A stretch of DNA of 64,000 nucleotides from Caldithrix sp. Lineage in GTDB: Bacteria > KSB1 > UBA2214 > DYKH01. Position 1 is the first letter of the stretch, and the number at the start of each line of letters is the position of its first letter. Below the pieces are notes generated by a model. The model did no database searches. It was not told the origin of the DNA and worked only from the letters and a program-made list of their open reading frames with translations. Positions 18,601-27,357 of the stretch are shown in pieces. The stretch lies in contig DYKH01000001.1 in the NCBI GenBank assembly GCA_020722685.1, forward strand, positions 62,001 through 126,000, read 5' to 3'. The translations under genes were made by a program, and so were the position numbers.

Positions 18601-21600
18601 TGAGATCGGTAATCAAAACGACATGGCCATCGAGTACTACCAGGAGGCGGCCAAATACGAAAAGCGCAACAATCTGGTGACCGATCTCGCCCGCAGTTAT
18701 CGCAACATTGCTTTCAACTATCTGCAGTTGGGCGAAACCGGCGAGGCCATTGTATTTGCCAAACAGGCGCTGGCTTTGCTGGAAAGCGGAAAGGTAGAGA
18801 CGGTCGAGGAGGAGGCAAATCGTATCAAGGTCGGCTTTTTGGGACTCTATTTCCCGGTGCCGTTCGTCGACCTCAGCGCCATGGGTTCCGGCACTGCCTA
18901 CGGTTTTACCGCACAGGATGAGCGTGCTTTGATCTACTCCATTATCGGCGCCAGCTTTGGCGCGGATAAGGATTACCTTCAGGCCATCCGATATTTGGAG
19001 CAAAAGCTGGCGATCTATCAAAAGAAGAAGAATTTTGCTGCTCAGGCTGCCTTTCTCAACAATCTTGGTTATCTGCACTTTTTGCGGGGCGATTATCAAT
19101 CTGCCTGGTCAAGTTTTTCCGGGTCGCTGGAAATCTGCAGCAAGAGCTCGCTCAACTTTGGGGTCCTCAACAACAGCTTAAATCTTGGTCAATTGGTGGT
19201 GCTGATGGATTACCAACGCCGTCATCTTGCCGGCGCTTTGTCTCTGCAAGCGGATTCGCTGCTCGAGGAGTACCACCGCCTCGCCGCCCGGCATCTGAAT
19301 AAAGCATTGACCATCGCGGAACAGGATCCCATTCGTTTTGCCAAGATTCGCGTGCATCTACTCATACTGTTAGCTGATCTATCCCTCATTGATCCGGGCA
19401 AAGATGGGCCCAAAGATTTGGCCTCGGGCATCACTGCTTCCGTCGGCTATTTTGAGCGTGCTGCCTATGCGAAAACGTATCTCGATGAAGCATTGCGTGC
19501 CGCACAGCAAAACCGGCTTCATTTGGAGGAGTGTTCTATCAATTATGCTGCGGGAAAGCTTCACGTCGCCGTGGCTGACGTCGGCAAGGCGCTGGAAAAA
19601 TTGAACCGCTGCCGCAAAATTGCCCTGCGAAATGGTTTCTATGATCTCCTTTGGCGTGCCGACCAAAATTTAGGGGATTTGGTGCGCAGCATGGATCGCG
19701 AGGCCAAGGTGCGCTTTGGCATTCAGAAAGACGCGCTCGAGTACTATTTGGAAGCCATTGAGCTTTTAGAAGCGCATAGCAGCCAAGTTCGCGGCCCGGT
19801 GAACGTCAAGCTGCGGCAGGATCATCAGGAATTGTATCGCCGCACCATTGCCTACCTGGCAGAAAAGGGAGACTACTTGGGTGCGCTTGGCTTTGCCGAA
19901 CGGATGCGCGGCAAGCTGTTCCTTGACCTGCTTGCCGGCGAGGACATTGTCCTGCGCAAGGAAAGGCACAAGCTGTATTTTGGCAACGCCAAATTCCTGC
20001 AACGAAAGATCGATGATCTGCATACCAGCCTCTTGCGCGCCAAAAATCAGCCGGACATTACTTTTGCGCAGGTCAACGCCTGGCGCAAGGAGTTGTCCGC
20101 TTACCAAGAAGAATACGACCAGCTTCTGACAAAAGTCAGGGAAGAAGTGCCGGAATTGGAAAATCTGGTGCGGGTGAATCCAGTTAGTTATCGTCAGGTG
20201 CAAAACCGGCTGCGCGACGGCGAGGTCGTGGCTTACTACGTCCTTCTGCAAGATTCCGTGTTGGTCTGGCGGATTGACCGCGCCAAGGTCACTTTTATCC
20301 CTGTTCAAATTTCCCGGGCAAAAGTACAAGAGGGTCTGGCGAGCTTGAGGCAGGCGCTGCTGCAAGGTCTCTCGCCCGATCACGCTCTTGCTGACCTTCA
20401 GCCGCTGCTGGCTCCGTTCAAAGATCCTGAGAGTTCACCCGGCAATATCGTCATTATTCCGGATGCCGAATTATTGCCACTGCCCTGGAGCATGTTGCTG
20501 AATGCCGGCGGCTGGTGGACCGGCCCATCACCATCGGTTGTTGTCAGCTCCAGCCTCACCAGCTACTATCAGGCCTTTCGCAGTCGCAAGCTGCAAGGGG
20601 AAAAGGTGTATTTTGCAGATTCTGTTCTGCCGGCGGAAAAAGTTCAGCATCAGGGGTTCCAAATATCTTTGCCGATTTTTAACGACAATGCAGAGAACAG
20701 CCTGTCCGCGCAAGAGGCTGCATTGCGCTTGGCGGATGTGATTCACTTGAACGCCCAATCTGACTCCAATCCCATCGATCCGGTGAGATCACGATTGGGT
20801 TTTCGAGTTCCCCAGGCCGCGCCGGCCATCATTGCTGGCAGGGATTTGTACCGGTTGACTCTCGGCGCCAATCTGGTGGCGATCAAAACTGAAAATCCAT
20901 GGTTGGCGCCGGATGAAGGTATGGTGCTGCTTTCTTGGGAAAGGGCTTTCCTATATTCCGGCGTACCCTCCTTGCTGCTGGCTTTATGGGACGGAGGTAA
21001 TCCGGACGGCCAAGATTTCTATACTCTTTTTTATGGCAAGCTCCGGCAGATGCCTGTCGGCGCTGCGCTGGCGGCGACCCAATCAGAGTTCCGCCGGCAA
21101 GGACAACCAGCAAGCAAATGGGGGCGTTTTCAGCTTTACGGATTTGCCGGCATGACCGAGGAAGAAGAGCAGCGCTACGCCAACGAAGGCTTCGAGGGCC
21201 AAGTTCGCCTCGGCCATAGCGCGTATGATTTGGGAGAATGGTCCGATGCCATCCAGTATTACGAGCAGGCCTACCAGATGGCGCAGCTTCAGGATGACCA
21301 AGCGAGCCAGTCGCATCTGTTACAGCGCATTTTGGAGAGCGCGGTGAACGGCGGATTGTGGAGCAAGGCGATAGAGTGCCAACAGACTATGATCAAAAAG
21401 GCCGAGGCGGTTAACGATCTGTCCGCCGTGGCCGGTGGTTATAACAATCTTTCCTTCTTCTACACGCAAAATCACCAGTTCGACGAAGGCGTGGCTTACA
21501 AAGCCAAATATGCCGAGCTGGCCAAACGCTATGGTTTGCAGGAAGAGGAGGCCAAGTCAATAAGAGAAACTGGGCTGATATATGAGCGCGGCGGCAACTA

Positions 21601-24058
21601 CCAACAAGCTGTCGAGGTCTTCCTGCAAGCTCGGGACAGTTTTCAAGCCATCAACAGTACCACCGGAGTCGCTCAATGCAACCGCGACATTGGGCGGATT
21701 TACTTTGTGTATCTGGACAATTATCCATTAGCGCTGGAATATCAGAAACTGTCTTTGCCGTTATTCCAGACCTTGGGAGACAGCCCAGATTTGGTGGACG
21801 TTCTACAGAATCTTGGCTTGACGCACGAAAAGATGGCCAACTACAAGCAGGCTTTGGAATATCAGGAGCAGGCCTTTGCCATTGCTCAGCGACTCAAGGA
21901 TGAAAGACTGCTTGGCCTGTCGCACCAGTATTTGGCCAATGTTCTTTGGAAAATGGGTGATTTTCAGAATGCTTTGTCGCATCAAAATCAGGCGCTGGAA
22001 ATTTTCTCCCAAATAAACGATGAAAAGCTGACCCAAGTCGCCTTTTCGACTCGCGGTCTCATCGCCTTGAGCTTGGGGCAGCCGGCGCAGGCGCTGGACT
22101 TTGAAGCGCAAGCCTTGGATCTTGCTGTGCAACGGGCCGATCGCATTGATCAGGCGACCATCCACAAGAACATCGGGCTAATTCATCGCGCTACCGGCAA
22201 ACCCGATCTGGCTCTAGCCAGTTTTGAACAAGCCGCAGAAATCGACTCCGTAATCGCCTCCAAGCGGGGCTTGGCCTACGATTTTCGCAACATCGCTACC
22301 ATCCATCTGGACGGCAGCAGCGTTTCGGAAGCAAGGCAGAACATTGTAAAAGCTCTGCAATTGAGCCAAGAGATCGGCGATCGGCGCAATGAAGTGCAGA
22401 GTCTCCTTGTGCTAAGCTCCGTCGAGGCGGCGGAAGGTAAGCTGGATTCTGCAAAACTGCACCTGCAATCCGTAGCGCAAAGCGCTGCCGAATTATTCAT
22501 GCCGGACATTGAATGGCGGGCGCACAAAAAGTTGGCAGAGATCGAGCTGCTGCAAAAGAACGCCGGCGAGGCCATTAACAAGTATTATCAGGCCATTCGC
22601 GTCATCGAAAATATGCGCTCCAAAATCAAAGTGGAGGAATATGCTTCCGGCTTTATCGATGACAAGCTGGACGTTTATGGCGCGTTGGTGGCGGTCTTGA
22701 TGGAAAACGGCCAAGCCGAGGAAGCGCTGCAAGTCGTAGAACGTGGCAAGAGCCGTAGCTTTTTGGATATGTTGGGGAATCGCAAGCTGGACTTTGGCTC
22801 TAAAGGCAGCGCGGAGCTCTTAGCCAAAGGCGATAGTCTGCAAGTGCAGCTTAGCGAAGCCGAAACCGAGCTTTTGCATTTGGCCGTTTCTACTCAGGAC
22901 GCGATTGCATCCCGGAAACAAGATCTGGAAAAGAAGGTGGCGAGCCTGCGCCAACAGTACACCGATCATTTGGTGCACATGCGCGAAACCAATCCCGAGC
23001 TTTCCGCCCTTGTTTCGGTGGATCCCTGGCCGATCGAAAAAATTCAAAAGATGCTGCCGGATAGCGTGGCGATGTTGGAGTATTACACGTATGGCCAACG
23101 CCTTTTTATTTGGTGCATCACGGCCAGTGGCTTGCAGACCGGCCGGGTCGAATTGGATGAGACGCAATTGGCTGAGGAGATTTTCGCCTTGCGCCAAGCT
23201 TTGCTGCGGCAGCTATCATTCGTCGAGTTGTCGCAAAAGTTGTACGGCCAGCTCATCAAGCCGGTGGAGGCCGCCTTGAAGGACGTTCGCCATTTAATTT
23301 TTGTGCCGCAGACCAAGCTACATTATCTGCCGTTCGCAGTCTTGCAGGACGAGGACGGCCAGTTTGTGGGCATGCGTTACTCGTTGTCAATTTCACCCAG
23401 CGCCACGGTGCTGGGCTTCTGTCTCCAAAAAGGGGAGGCATTCTTGGGCGTGGAACGAAAACAGCTTGCGGTTCTTGCTTACGGGAATCCGAACTTGGGG
23501 GATAGCAAATTGGCCTTGCCGTTTGCGGCCAAGGAGATCGAAAGCATCGGCAGGTATTTCCCCAAGGTAAGCTCTGAGCTGTATGATCGGGCGACGGAAA
23601 GCCGATTCCGCCACGAAAGCGACTATCCCCCGCTCATGTTGTTCAGTTGTCACGGCGTTTTTGATGATGCCAACCCGCTTTTTTCCGCCTTACTTTTGGC
23701 GCCCGACGAGGCCAACGACGGCCGATTAGAGGCGCACGAGATTTTCAGCTTGAATTTGCACGCCTACCTGGTGGCCATGAGCGCCTGCGAGACCGGATTG
23801 GGCACCATTCGTGGGGGAGACGAAGTAATTGGCCTGTCGCGCAGCTTCATCTATGCGGGAGCTTCCTCCCTCCTGTCTAGTTTATGGAAGGTGGACGATT
23901 TGGCTACCGCGGTTTTGATCAAGCGCTTTTTCCGCAATATTGCCGAGGGCAAATCTCGCGCAGAAGCCTTGCGCCAGGCACAGAAGGTCGTCTACAAAGA
24001 CATCAATCCTTACCCCGCTTTCTGGGCGGCCTTTACCATAACGGGGGATTTTCGATAA
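15617..24058 (+). CDS. Giant exported TolB-propeller / TPR / tandem-CHAT protein
   Basis: 2,813 residues from TTG 15617; the true start is probably ATA 15596 (see RBS entry). Order: signal peptide; PD40/TolB-like propeller repeats about residues 30-370 ('RVSPDGKWIAYVS', 'TVSPDGKKIAWVS'); TPR array about 400-1420; linker and CHAT-like domain 1 to about 1850; second TPR array about 1855-2370; linker and CHAT domain 2 to the end. CHAT proteins are caspase/separase-like cysteine peptidases. CHAT2 keeps 'FSCHG' (His2679) and 'MSACETGLG' (Cys2724). CHAT1 has Gln1714 and Thr1758 at the matching positions, so it is probably inactive. The linkers before the CHAT domains resemble each other ('RGKLFLDLLAGEDI' versus 'RGKSRSFLDML'), showing an internal TPR-CHAT duplication. 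No partner system (cas genes, gasdermin) is adjacent; role unknown. Confidence 0.88.
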   Translation: MTVVLLLGAVATLPGKTTVADSAVSLFEYYQITTHPDIDLSPRVSPDGKWIAYVSRQTYNFDIWLRSTKGGRSTQVTFHKADDYYPAWYPNSKAIVFVSQRSDAAGDIWRLRLREVEGQLLPKGEAERITDHLGFDGYPTVSPDGKKIAWVSDRTGREEIWFHNDNTGKTSQLTFLGGTHPAWSSNLQLIAFTSFRGGNDNNGDIWLINLKGAKPMAAQDSIYWDRREPPLYRVTEGSALDGFPSWSPDAQKIVFLRNSIDTNGDSLVTPADNGAVWSAEVLPAPRDTSYTNDPKLEILDSSFNLRMIRYAMPLTSGAEKTMQPWAGADQHVYFTSDRGKNLDIWSLPSDGHIPHLAQAEAQLHLADQAYPLPARMTRQTLGPLFLNWDPLTLSDAERTNLWDRALAYQRVLDFHEAGSPFQASALYQIGICYKLLGYPKLAKYYFDLLLRSFPQQREVNAYAEMASLGLQVSKATPPADKIRLLKTALEGIVKRYFDQAQPAAAGQIAMGDLYFDAGNDTRAFSEYTKVLKTFPTQRDACAESQLKIGDVFQRFADQAEVVAAYLEVVQKYPDQRQWMVPARNRILDLLTKGVTDQDQLISRYREIVGQNMSFALLAAAGQHRIGELLFGMGDFRTALQEFEAVVSLFPRLTDEVFAAQMAKSRCLLRLGESSQAFAVLEKMVQDYKSARSDLSRQAWDELLRVLIYSGDALKSQQDYELALVRYSRAKGMDIRSVEAHRGYIECLYYMRHIDQAVAEYEQLARRHPQNNIIVYSLGLAYSYKGTERAELFGDPDGLDPAYLNRSSATIARALSYDYTLVQAYLTISYNYEMMESYQARQLAKPKKFLTKVFQTLTAPLVSVYHTLTFYKERKPARFYERAIHELTKAIVLNDETKDPGLEASLALNLANNYYNLREFGFEKAYEYYHIKLKYDSTFDDRQREALIYERMGHCALVTEDLDRGPKYLQRATALYRQMENEAHVLLNTKRLALLYEIGNQNDMAIEYYQEAAKYEKRNNLVTDLARSYRNIAFNYLQLGETGEAIVFAKQALALLESGKVETVEEEANRIKVGFLGLYFPVPFVDLSAMGSGTAYGFTAQDERALIYSIIGASFGADKDYLQAIRYLEQKLAIYQKKKNFAAQAAFLNNLGYLHFLRGDYQSAWSSFSGSLEICSKSSLNFGVLNNSLNLGQLVVLMDYQRRHLAGALSLQADSLLEEYHRLAARHLNKALTIAEQDPIRFAKIRVHLLILLADLSLIDPGKDGPKDLASGITASVGYFERAAYAKTYLDEALRAAQQNRLHLEECSINYAAGKLHVAVADVGKALEKLNRCRKIALRNGFYDLLWRADQNLGDLVRSMDREAKVRFGIQKDALEYYLEAIELLEAHSSQVRGPVNVKLRQDHQELYRRTIAYLAEKGDYLGALGFAERMRGKLFLDLLAGEDIVLRKERHKLYFGNAKFLQRKIDDLHTSLLRAKNQPDITFAQVNAWRKELSAYQEEYDQLLTKVREEVPELENLVRVNPVSYRQVQNRLRDGEVVAYYVLLQDSVLVWRIDRAKVTFIPVQISRAKVQEGLASLRQALLQGLSPDHALADLQPLLAPFKDPESSPGNIVIIPDAELLPLPWSMLLNAGGWWTGPSPSVVVSSSLTSYYQAFRSRKLQGEKVYFADSVLPAEKVQHQGFQISLPIFNDNAENSLSAQEAALRLADVIHLNAQSDSNPIDPVRSRLGFRVPQAAPAIIAGRDLYRLTLGANLVAIKTENPWLAPDEGMVLLSWERAFLYSGVPSLLLALWDGGNPDGQDFYTLFYGKLRQMPVGAALAATQSEFRRQGQPASKWGRFQLYGFAGMTEEEEQRYANEGFEGQVRLGHSAYDLGEWSDAIQYYEQAYQMAQLQDDQASQSHLLQRILESAVNGGLWSKAIECQQTMIKKAEAVNDLSAVAGGYNNLSFFYTQNHQFDEGVAYKAKYAELAKRYGLQEEEAKSIRETGLIYERGGNYQQAVEVFLQARDSFQAINSTTGVAQCNRDIGRIYFVYLDNYPLALEYQKLSLPLFQTLGDSPDLVDVLQNLGLTHEKMANYKQALEYQEQAFAIAQRLKDERLLGLSHQYLANVLWKMGDFQNALSHQNQALEIFSQINDEKLTQVAFSTRGLIALSLGQPAQALDFEAQALDLAVQRADRIDQATIHKNIGLIHRATGKPDLALASFEQAAEIDSVIASKRGLAYDFRNIATIHLDGSSVSEARQNIVKALQLSQEIGDRRNEVQSLLVLSSVEAAEGKLDSAKLHLQSVAQSAAELFMPDIEWRAHKKLAEIELLQKNAGEAINKYYQAIRVIENMRSKIKVEEYASGFIDDKLDVYGALVAVLMENGQAEEALQVVERGKSRSFLDMLGNRKLDFGSKGSAELLAKGDSLQVQLSEAETELLHLAVSTQDAIASRKQDLEKKVASLRQQYTDHLVHMRETNPELSALVSVDPWPIEKIQKMLPDSVAMLEYYTYGQRLFIWCITASGLQTGRVELDETQLAEEIFALRQALLRQLSFVELSQKLYGQLIKPVEAALKDVRHLIFVPQTKLHYLPFAVLQDEDGQFVGMRYSLSISPSATVLGFCLQKGEAFLGVERKQLAVLAYGNPNLGDSKLALPFAAKEIESIGRYFPKVSSELYDRATESRFRHESDYPPLMLFSCHGVFDDANPLFSALLLAPDEANDGRLEAHEIFSLNLHAYLVAMSACETGLGTIRGGDEVIGLSRSFIYAGASSLLSSLWKVDDLATAVLIKRFFRNIAEGKSRAEALRQAQKVVYKDINPYPAFWAAFTITGDFR

Positions 24059-24203
24059 TAGCCAATGCTAAGCTCTGGCTGATTCGGATGCACCAATTCT
24101 TCTCTTGTAATTTATTCTACCAATGTATATTTTGGAATGGAACCACCGCCTCAATTCTGTCGGATTATACTCGTTGAGGGTAGAAATTTCATCCATCTTG
24201 TCA

Positions 24204-24221
24204 TTTCTGCGCATGCAGGAA
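24204..24221. repeat. Palindromic intergenic element (REP-like)
   Basis: TTTCTGC-GCAT-GCAGGAA, a 7-bp stem with one G-T pair, within a sequence close to the widespread 'gtcattcctgcgcatgcagg' intergenic palindrome. A second perfect hairpin (GCCTGT-ATTC-ACAGGC) is at 24250-24265. Confidence 0.45.
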
Positions 24222-24340
24222 TCTCCTTGTGAACAGGTGGTTAGGAGATGCCTGTATTCACAGGCGTGACATGAAAAAGCGACCCGTAAAGAGTATAGAA
24301 AGACTATGTCGTAAGCTAAAAGAGGCATACGAGGTGAGCT

Positions 24341-24547
24341 ATGTTGGGCACATTGCCTGCTGTAGTTTGGGACAACAAGGTTGGGCTTTTGGAAGACACC
24401 ACTATCCCAAATGGCACGCATGCTTTGGTAACTCTATTGACAAAGGGTGATGATTTGGAGTATTGGCGAATCGCCAGCCAAGAGTCAATTGAAGCTCTCT
24501 GGAATAATAAGGAAGATGAGGACTGTGCCCAAATGCTCAAGGAATGA
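24341..24547 (+). CDS. Antitoxin-like small protein
   Basis: 68 residues. The N-terminus ('LPAVVWDNKVGLLEDTTIPNG') resembles the short beta-barrel antitoxins of the DUF104/AF2212-like or AbrB-like groups. The C-terminus ('ASQESIEALWNNKEDED') is the acidic, Trp-containing tail typical of small antitoxins seen in cyanobacteria and FCB genomes. An RBS-like GAGGTGAG precedes the ATG. No toxin gene follows: a frame beginning inside the stop codon runs only about 22 codons. It is therefore an orphan antitoxin or a remnant of a toxin-antitoxin pair. Function is inferred from resemblance only. Confidence 0.6.
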   Translation: MLGTLPAVVWDNKVGLLEDTTIPNGTHALVTLLTKGDDLEYWRIASQESIEALWNNKEDEDCAQMLKE

Positions 24548-24590
24548 CGTTGTGCCGGCCCCTTGCTCAGTTTGGAAGAGCGAAGAGGAT

Positions 24591-24660
24591 AACGATTCTT
24601 GACGACCCTTGACTACTCTTGACTATTCTTGACCCCGTTTGACCATTTTCGACTTTTTGA
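24591..24660. repeat. Seven tandem degenerate 10-bp repeats
   Basis: Seven contiguous decamers in perfect 10-nt register, consensus GACTATTCTT (GAC at positions 1-3 in six of seven units, T-rich at 7-10). They end at the start of the first glgC-like gene. The 10-bp period matches one DNA helical turn. Confidence 0.8.
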
Positions 24661-24665
24661 GGAGT

Positions 24666-25940
24666 ATGAAAACAACTCTCGCCTTGATCCTCGCCGGCGG
24701 CAGAGTCGATGAGCTTTCTGTTCTCACTCTCTACCGGCCAAAGTCCGCCCTCCCTTTTGGCGCTCTCTACCGTGTCATCGATTTTCCGCTCAGCAACCTC
24801 ATGAACTCCGGCATCGAGCGAATCGGCATCTTGTCTCAGTACCGGTCAGACTCGCTGATCAATCACATCGGTTCGGGCGCTGCTTGGGATATGCTCGGCA
24901 GCAATCGCGGCATCAGCATTCTCCCGCCCATGAAAGGCACTCGCAGCTCCGATTGGTACCGCGGCACCGCCGATGCCGTTTACCAGAACATGGAATTCAT
25001 CGAGCGCAACGATCCGGACTATATTCTTATTCTTTCCGGGGATCACGTGTATCAGATGGACTATCAGAACTTGATTGATTTTCATGCGGCCATGCACGCC
25101 GACTTGACAATCTCCTTTGTCAAGGTCGACGAGTCGGGTGCCGAGCGATTCGGGCAAGGGGTGATTGCGGATGATGATCCTCGTGGCGGCCGGCTGCTCC
25201 GTTATGTAGAGAAGCCCAGCAATGTCGTTTCGCCCTGGGCTTCAATGACTATCTATCTTTTCAATCGTGACGCCTTGGAATTCGTCATGGAAGAAATGAT
25301 GCGCCCGCCGGCCACCGAACATTTTGGCCGGGATATTTTCCCAGTGCTTTTGGACAAGAAGAATGTCTTTGGGTACAAGTTCTCAGGCTCGTGGGCCTAC
25401 ACACGAACAATTGATGAATATTGGCGGGCGAACATGAGCCTGTTGGCGGACAAGCCGGAAATCGATCTCACCGGCTGGCAGTTACGCACCAATTTGGATA
25501 ACGAGCGCATTCGCGACCGGGCGCCCTCCATCGTGGGCGCGAATGCCACGGTGCAGCAATCGATCATTCAGAGCGGCTGCCGAATTGATGGCGTGGTCAA
25601 AAATTCCGTGTTGTTCCCCGGGGTTAAGGTGGAGAAAGACAGCGTCGTGAAAGACTCGATTCTCATGTTTGACACGGTTGTCAAAAGTGGGGCGGTCTTG
25701 AACCGTGTTATCACCGACGTGGAGGTCACAGTGGGCGAAAATGCCAAAGTGGGAGTCGGCAAGCTCACCGGCACCAACATCGAATATCCCGATTTGTTGA
25801 GCTCGGGCATCACCGTCATCGGGCGAAATACTTGCATTCCGTCAGCAATGACCATTGGCCGCAACTGCATCATCTATCCCAACAAGAAAGATATCCATTT
25901 CACTACCAGTAGAATTCCCAGTGGGAGGACGTTCAAATGA
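24666..25940 (+). CDS. GlgC-family ADP-glucose pyrophosphorylase paralogue with degenerate signature
   Basis: About 424 residues: N-terminal nucleotidyltransferase domain and C-terminal left-handed beta-helix. GlgC makes ADP-glucose for glycogen. The usual G-G-x-G-x-R-L-x-P-L-T loop reads 'GGRVDELSVLT', losing both the second Gly and the catalytic Arg. Other elements persist: 'KSALPFGALYRVIDFPLSN', 'LSGDHVYQMDY' and 'YVEKPS'. It may be a regulatory or structural subunit, as GlgD is to GlgC in Firmicutes. ATG 24666 matches the family N-terminus, though the SD (GGAG) is only 1 nt from it; a TTG at 24639 is the alternative. It overlaps the next paralogue by 4 nt. Confidence 0.88.
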   Translation: MKTTLALILAGGRVDELSVLTLYRPKSALPFGALYRVIDFPLSNLMNSGIERIGILSQYRSDSLINHIGSGAAWDMLGSNRGISILPPMKGTRSSDWYRGTADAVYQNMEFIERNDPDYILILSGDHVYQMDYQNLIDFHAAMHADLTISFVKVDESGAERFGQGVIADDDPRGGRLLRYVEKPSNVVSPWASMTIYLFNRDALEFVMEEMMRPPATEHFGRDIFPVLLDKKNVFGYKFSGSWAYTRTIDEYWRANMSLLADKPEIDLTGWQLRTNLDNERIRDRAPSIVGANATVQQSIIQSGCRIDGVVKNSVLFPGVKVEKDSVVKDSILMFDTVVKSGAVLNRVITDVEVTVGENAKVGVGKLTGTNIEYPDLLSSGITVIGRNTCIPSAMTIGRNCIIYPNKKDIHFTTSRIPSGRTFK

Positions 25941-27199
25941 GAAACACTGTTGCTTTTCTTTTGGCCGGCGGCATGGGCAGCCGACTCAACATTCTCGGTT
26001 GGATGCGCGCCAAGCCGGCGGTTCCGTTTGGCGGTTGCTATCGGCTCATCGACTTTACCATGAGCAACATCATGCACTCGGGTATTCAGCAGGTAGGCAT
26101 TCTCACCCAATATCAACCTTATTCGCTGATGGATCATATCGGCTCCGGCGAGGCCTGGGACTTGATTGGTCGCACGCGCCAAGCCAAAATTCTGCCGCCG
26201 GCGACCGGCATCGACGAGTACTCTTGGTATCGCGGCACTGCCGACGCCGTGGCGCAGAACATCAACTTTGCCGCTGAGAGAGGGGCGAAAAGGGTGTTGG
26301 TGCTTTCCGGCGATCACATCTATCGCATGGACTATGCGCCGATGGTGGATTTCCATTTGGCAAAAGGCGCAGAAATCACTATCGCCATGATGAAGGTGAG
26401 CTGGGAGGACACCCATCACTTCGGTATCGGCATTGTCGACAGTGAGAACAGAATCATTGAATGGGAAGAAAAACCGAAAAAGGCGCACAGCAATTTAGCC
26501 TCGATGGGAGTCTACGTCTTTAACTTTGATTTTCTCAAAGAAGCGTTGGAGCAGCGTACCGGCCATGACTTTGGCAAAAATGTCATCAACGATGCCATCA
26601 CCAAGAATCGAGTGTTCGCCTACTTGTTTGACGGCTATTGGGCGGATGTCGGCACCCTGCAGGCATATTGGAAGTCGAACATGGATATCCTCAAGGCGGA
26701 TTCCGGATTGAACTTGCACGACTGGTCGGTGCGAACGAATATCGAAGAAGAGGGCATGCGTGGCGATCGTCCACCGGTTAAGATTGCCAGACAGGCAATT
26801 ATCAAAAATTCCTTGGTCTCACCTGGCTCAGTTATAGAAGGAACAGTCGTCAATTCCATTCTATCCCCCGGTGTAAAAGTGGCGAAAAACGCGCATGTAG
26901 TAGATTCCGTCATCATGCACGACGCGGTGATCGAGAAAGGGGCCGTCTTGAATGAGGTGATTGCCGACAAGAGAACTCATTTTGGGGCGGGTTGCCATAT
27001 TGGGATCGGGGACGCCTCGCGGCCCAATCAAAAATATCCGGATCATCTATTCAGTGGATTGACTGTCATCGGCAAAGATGCGCAAGTGCCACCAAAGTGT
27101 AAAATCCACAAGAACTCGATTGTCGAGCCGCAGACAACTGCCGAATGCTTTAAAGGCCAGGCTCTGCTACCAGGAAGCTACATTCGGCGGCAAAAGTAA
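25937..27199 (+). CDS. glgC: Glucose-1-phosphate adenylyltransferase
   Basis: 420 residues. It converts ATP and glucose 1-phosphate to ADP-glucose, committing carbon to glycogen. The catalytic loop is intact ('LAGGMGSRLNIL'), as are 'KPAVPFGGCYRLIDF', the sugar-phosphate region 'GTADAV', 'LSGDHIYRMDY' and 'WEEKP'. The C-terminal beta-helix has hexapeptide-like repeats ('SVIEGTVVNSILSPGVKV'). Its ATG overlaps the stop of the degenerate paralogue (ATGA), so the two are co-translated and probably form a hetero-oligomer. Both are closer to each other than to a generic GlgC in their shared 'LTQYQ/LSQYR..SL..HIGSG' block. Confidence 0.92.
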   Translation: MRNTVAFLLAGGMGSRLNILGWMRAKPAVPFGGCYRLIDFTMSNIMHSGIQQVGILTQYQPYSLMDHIGSGEAWDLIGRTRQAKILPPATGIDEYSWYRGTADAVAQNINFAAERGAKRVLVLSGDHIYRMDYAPMVDFHLAKGAEITIAMMKVSWEDTHHFGIGIVDSENRIIEWEEKPKKAHSNLASMGVYVFNFDFLKEALEQRTGHDFGKNVINDAITKNRVFAYLFDGYWADVGTLQAYWKSNMDILKADSGLNLHDWSVRTNIEEEGMRGDRPPVKIARQAIIKNSLVSPGSVIEGTVVNSILSPGVKVAKNAHVVDSVIMHDAVIEKGAVLNEVIADKRTHFGAGCHIGIGDASRPNQKYPDHLFSGLTVIGKDAQVPPKCKIHKNSIVEPQTTAECFKGQALLPGSYIRRQK

Positions 27200-27326
27200 T
27201 GAAGACCGGCAGCTACTTCGCCATCCACTGGGATCGGACATGCGGCTTCCGCCGGCGTTCATAAGAATAGGCCATGGCCGAATTAACCGGGCCAAAAAGA
27301 AAGTCATGTGAATGTCACAAGACTTG

Positions 27327-27352
27327 CGACCTGCAACTTGTGACTAACGACC
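27327..27352. repeat. Low-complexity intergenic repeat (GCGACCTGCAAC type)
   Basis: The motif GCGACCTGCAAC, followed by TTGTGAC, closely resembles sequence at 40567-40602 in another intergenic region of this window. It lies where an upstream start of the next gene would otherwise read. Confidence 0.4.
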
Positions 27353-27357
27353 TCAAC

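Noticed and set aside
15617..24058. CRISPR-associated TPR-CHAT (Csx29) effector
   Set aside because: No cas genes or repeats in the window, and the protein has a signal peptide and a propeller domain.
24068..24421. 117-codon minus-strand frame before the antitoxin-like gene
   Set aside because: An internal ATG at 24213 (complement) has an AAGGAG upstream, but the product of about 48 residues has no recognisable features and overlaps a palindromic repeat.
24591..24660. CRISPR-like array
   Set aside because: Units are 10 bp with no spacers; it is a simple tandem repeat.
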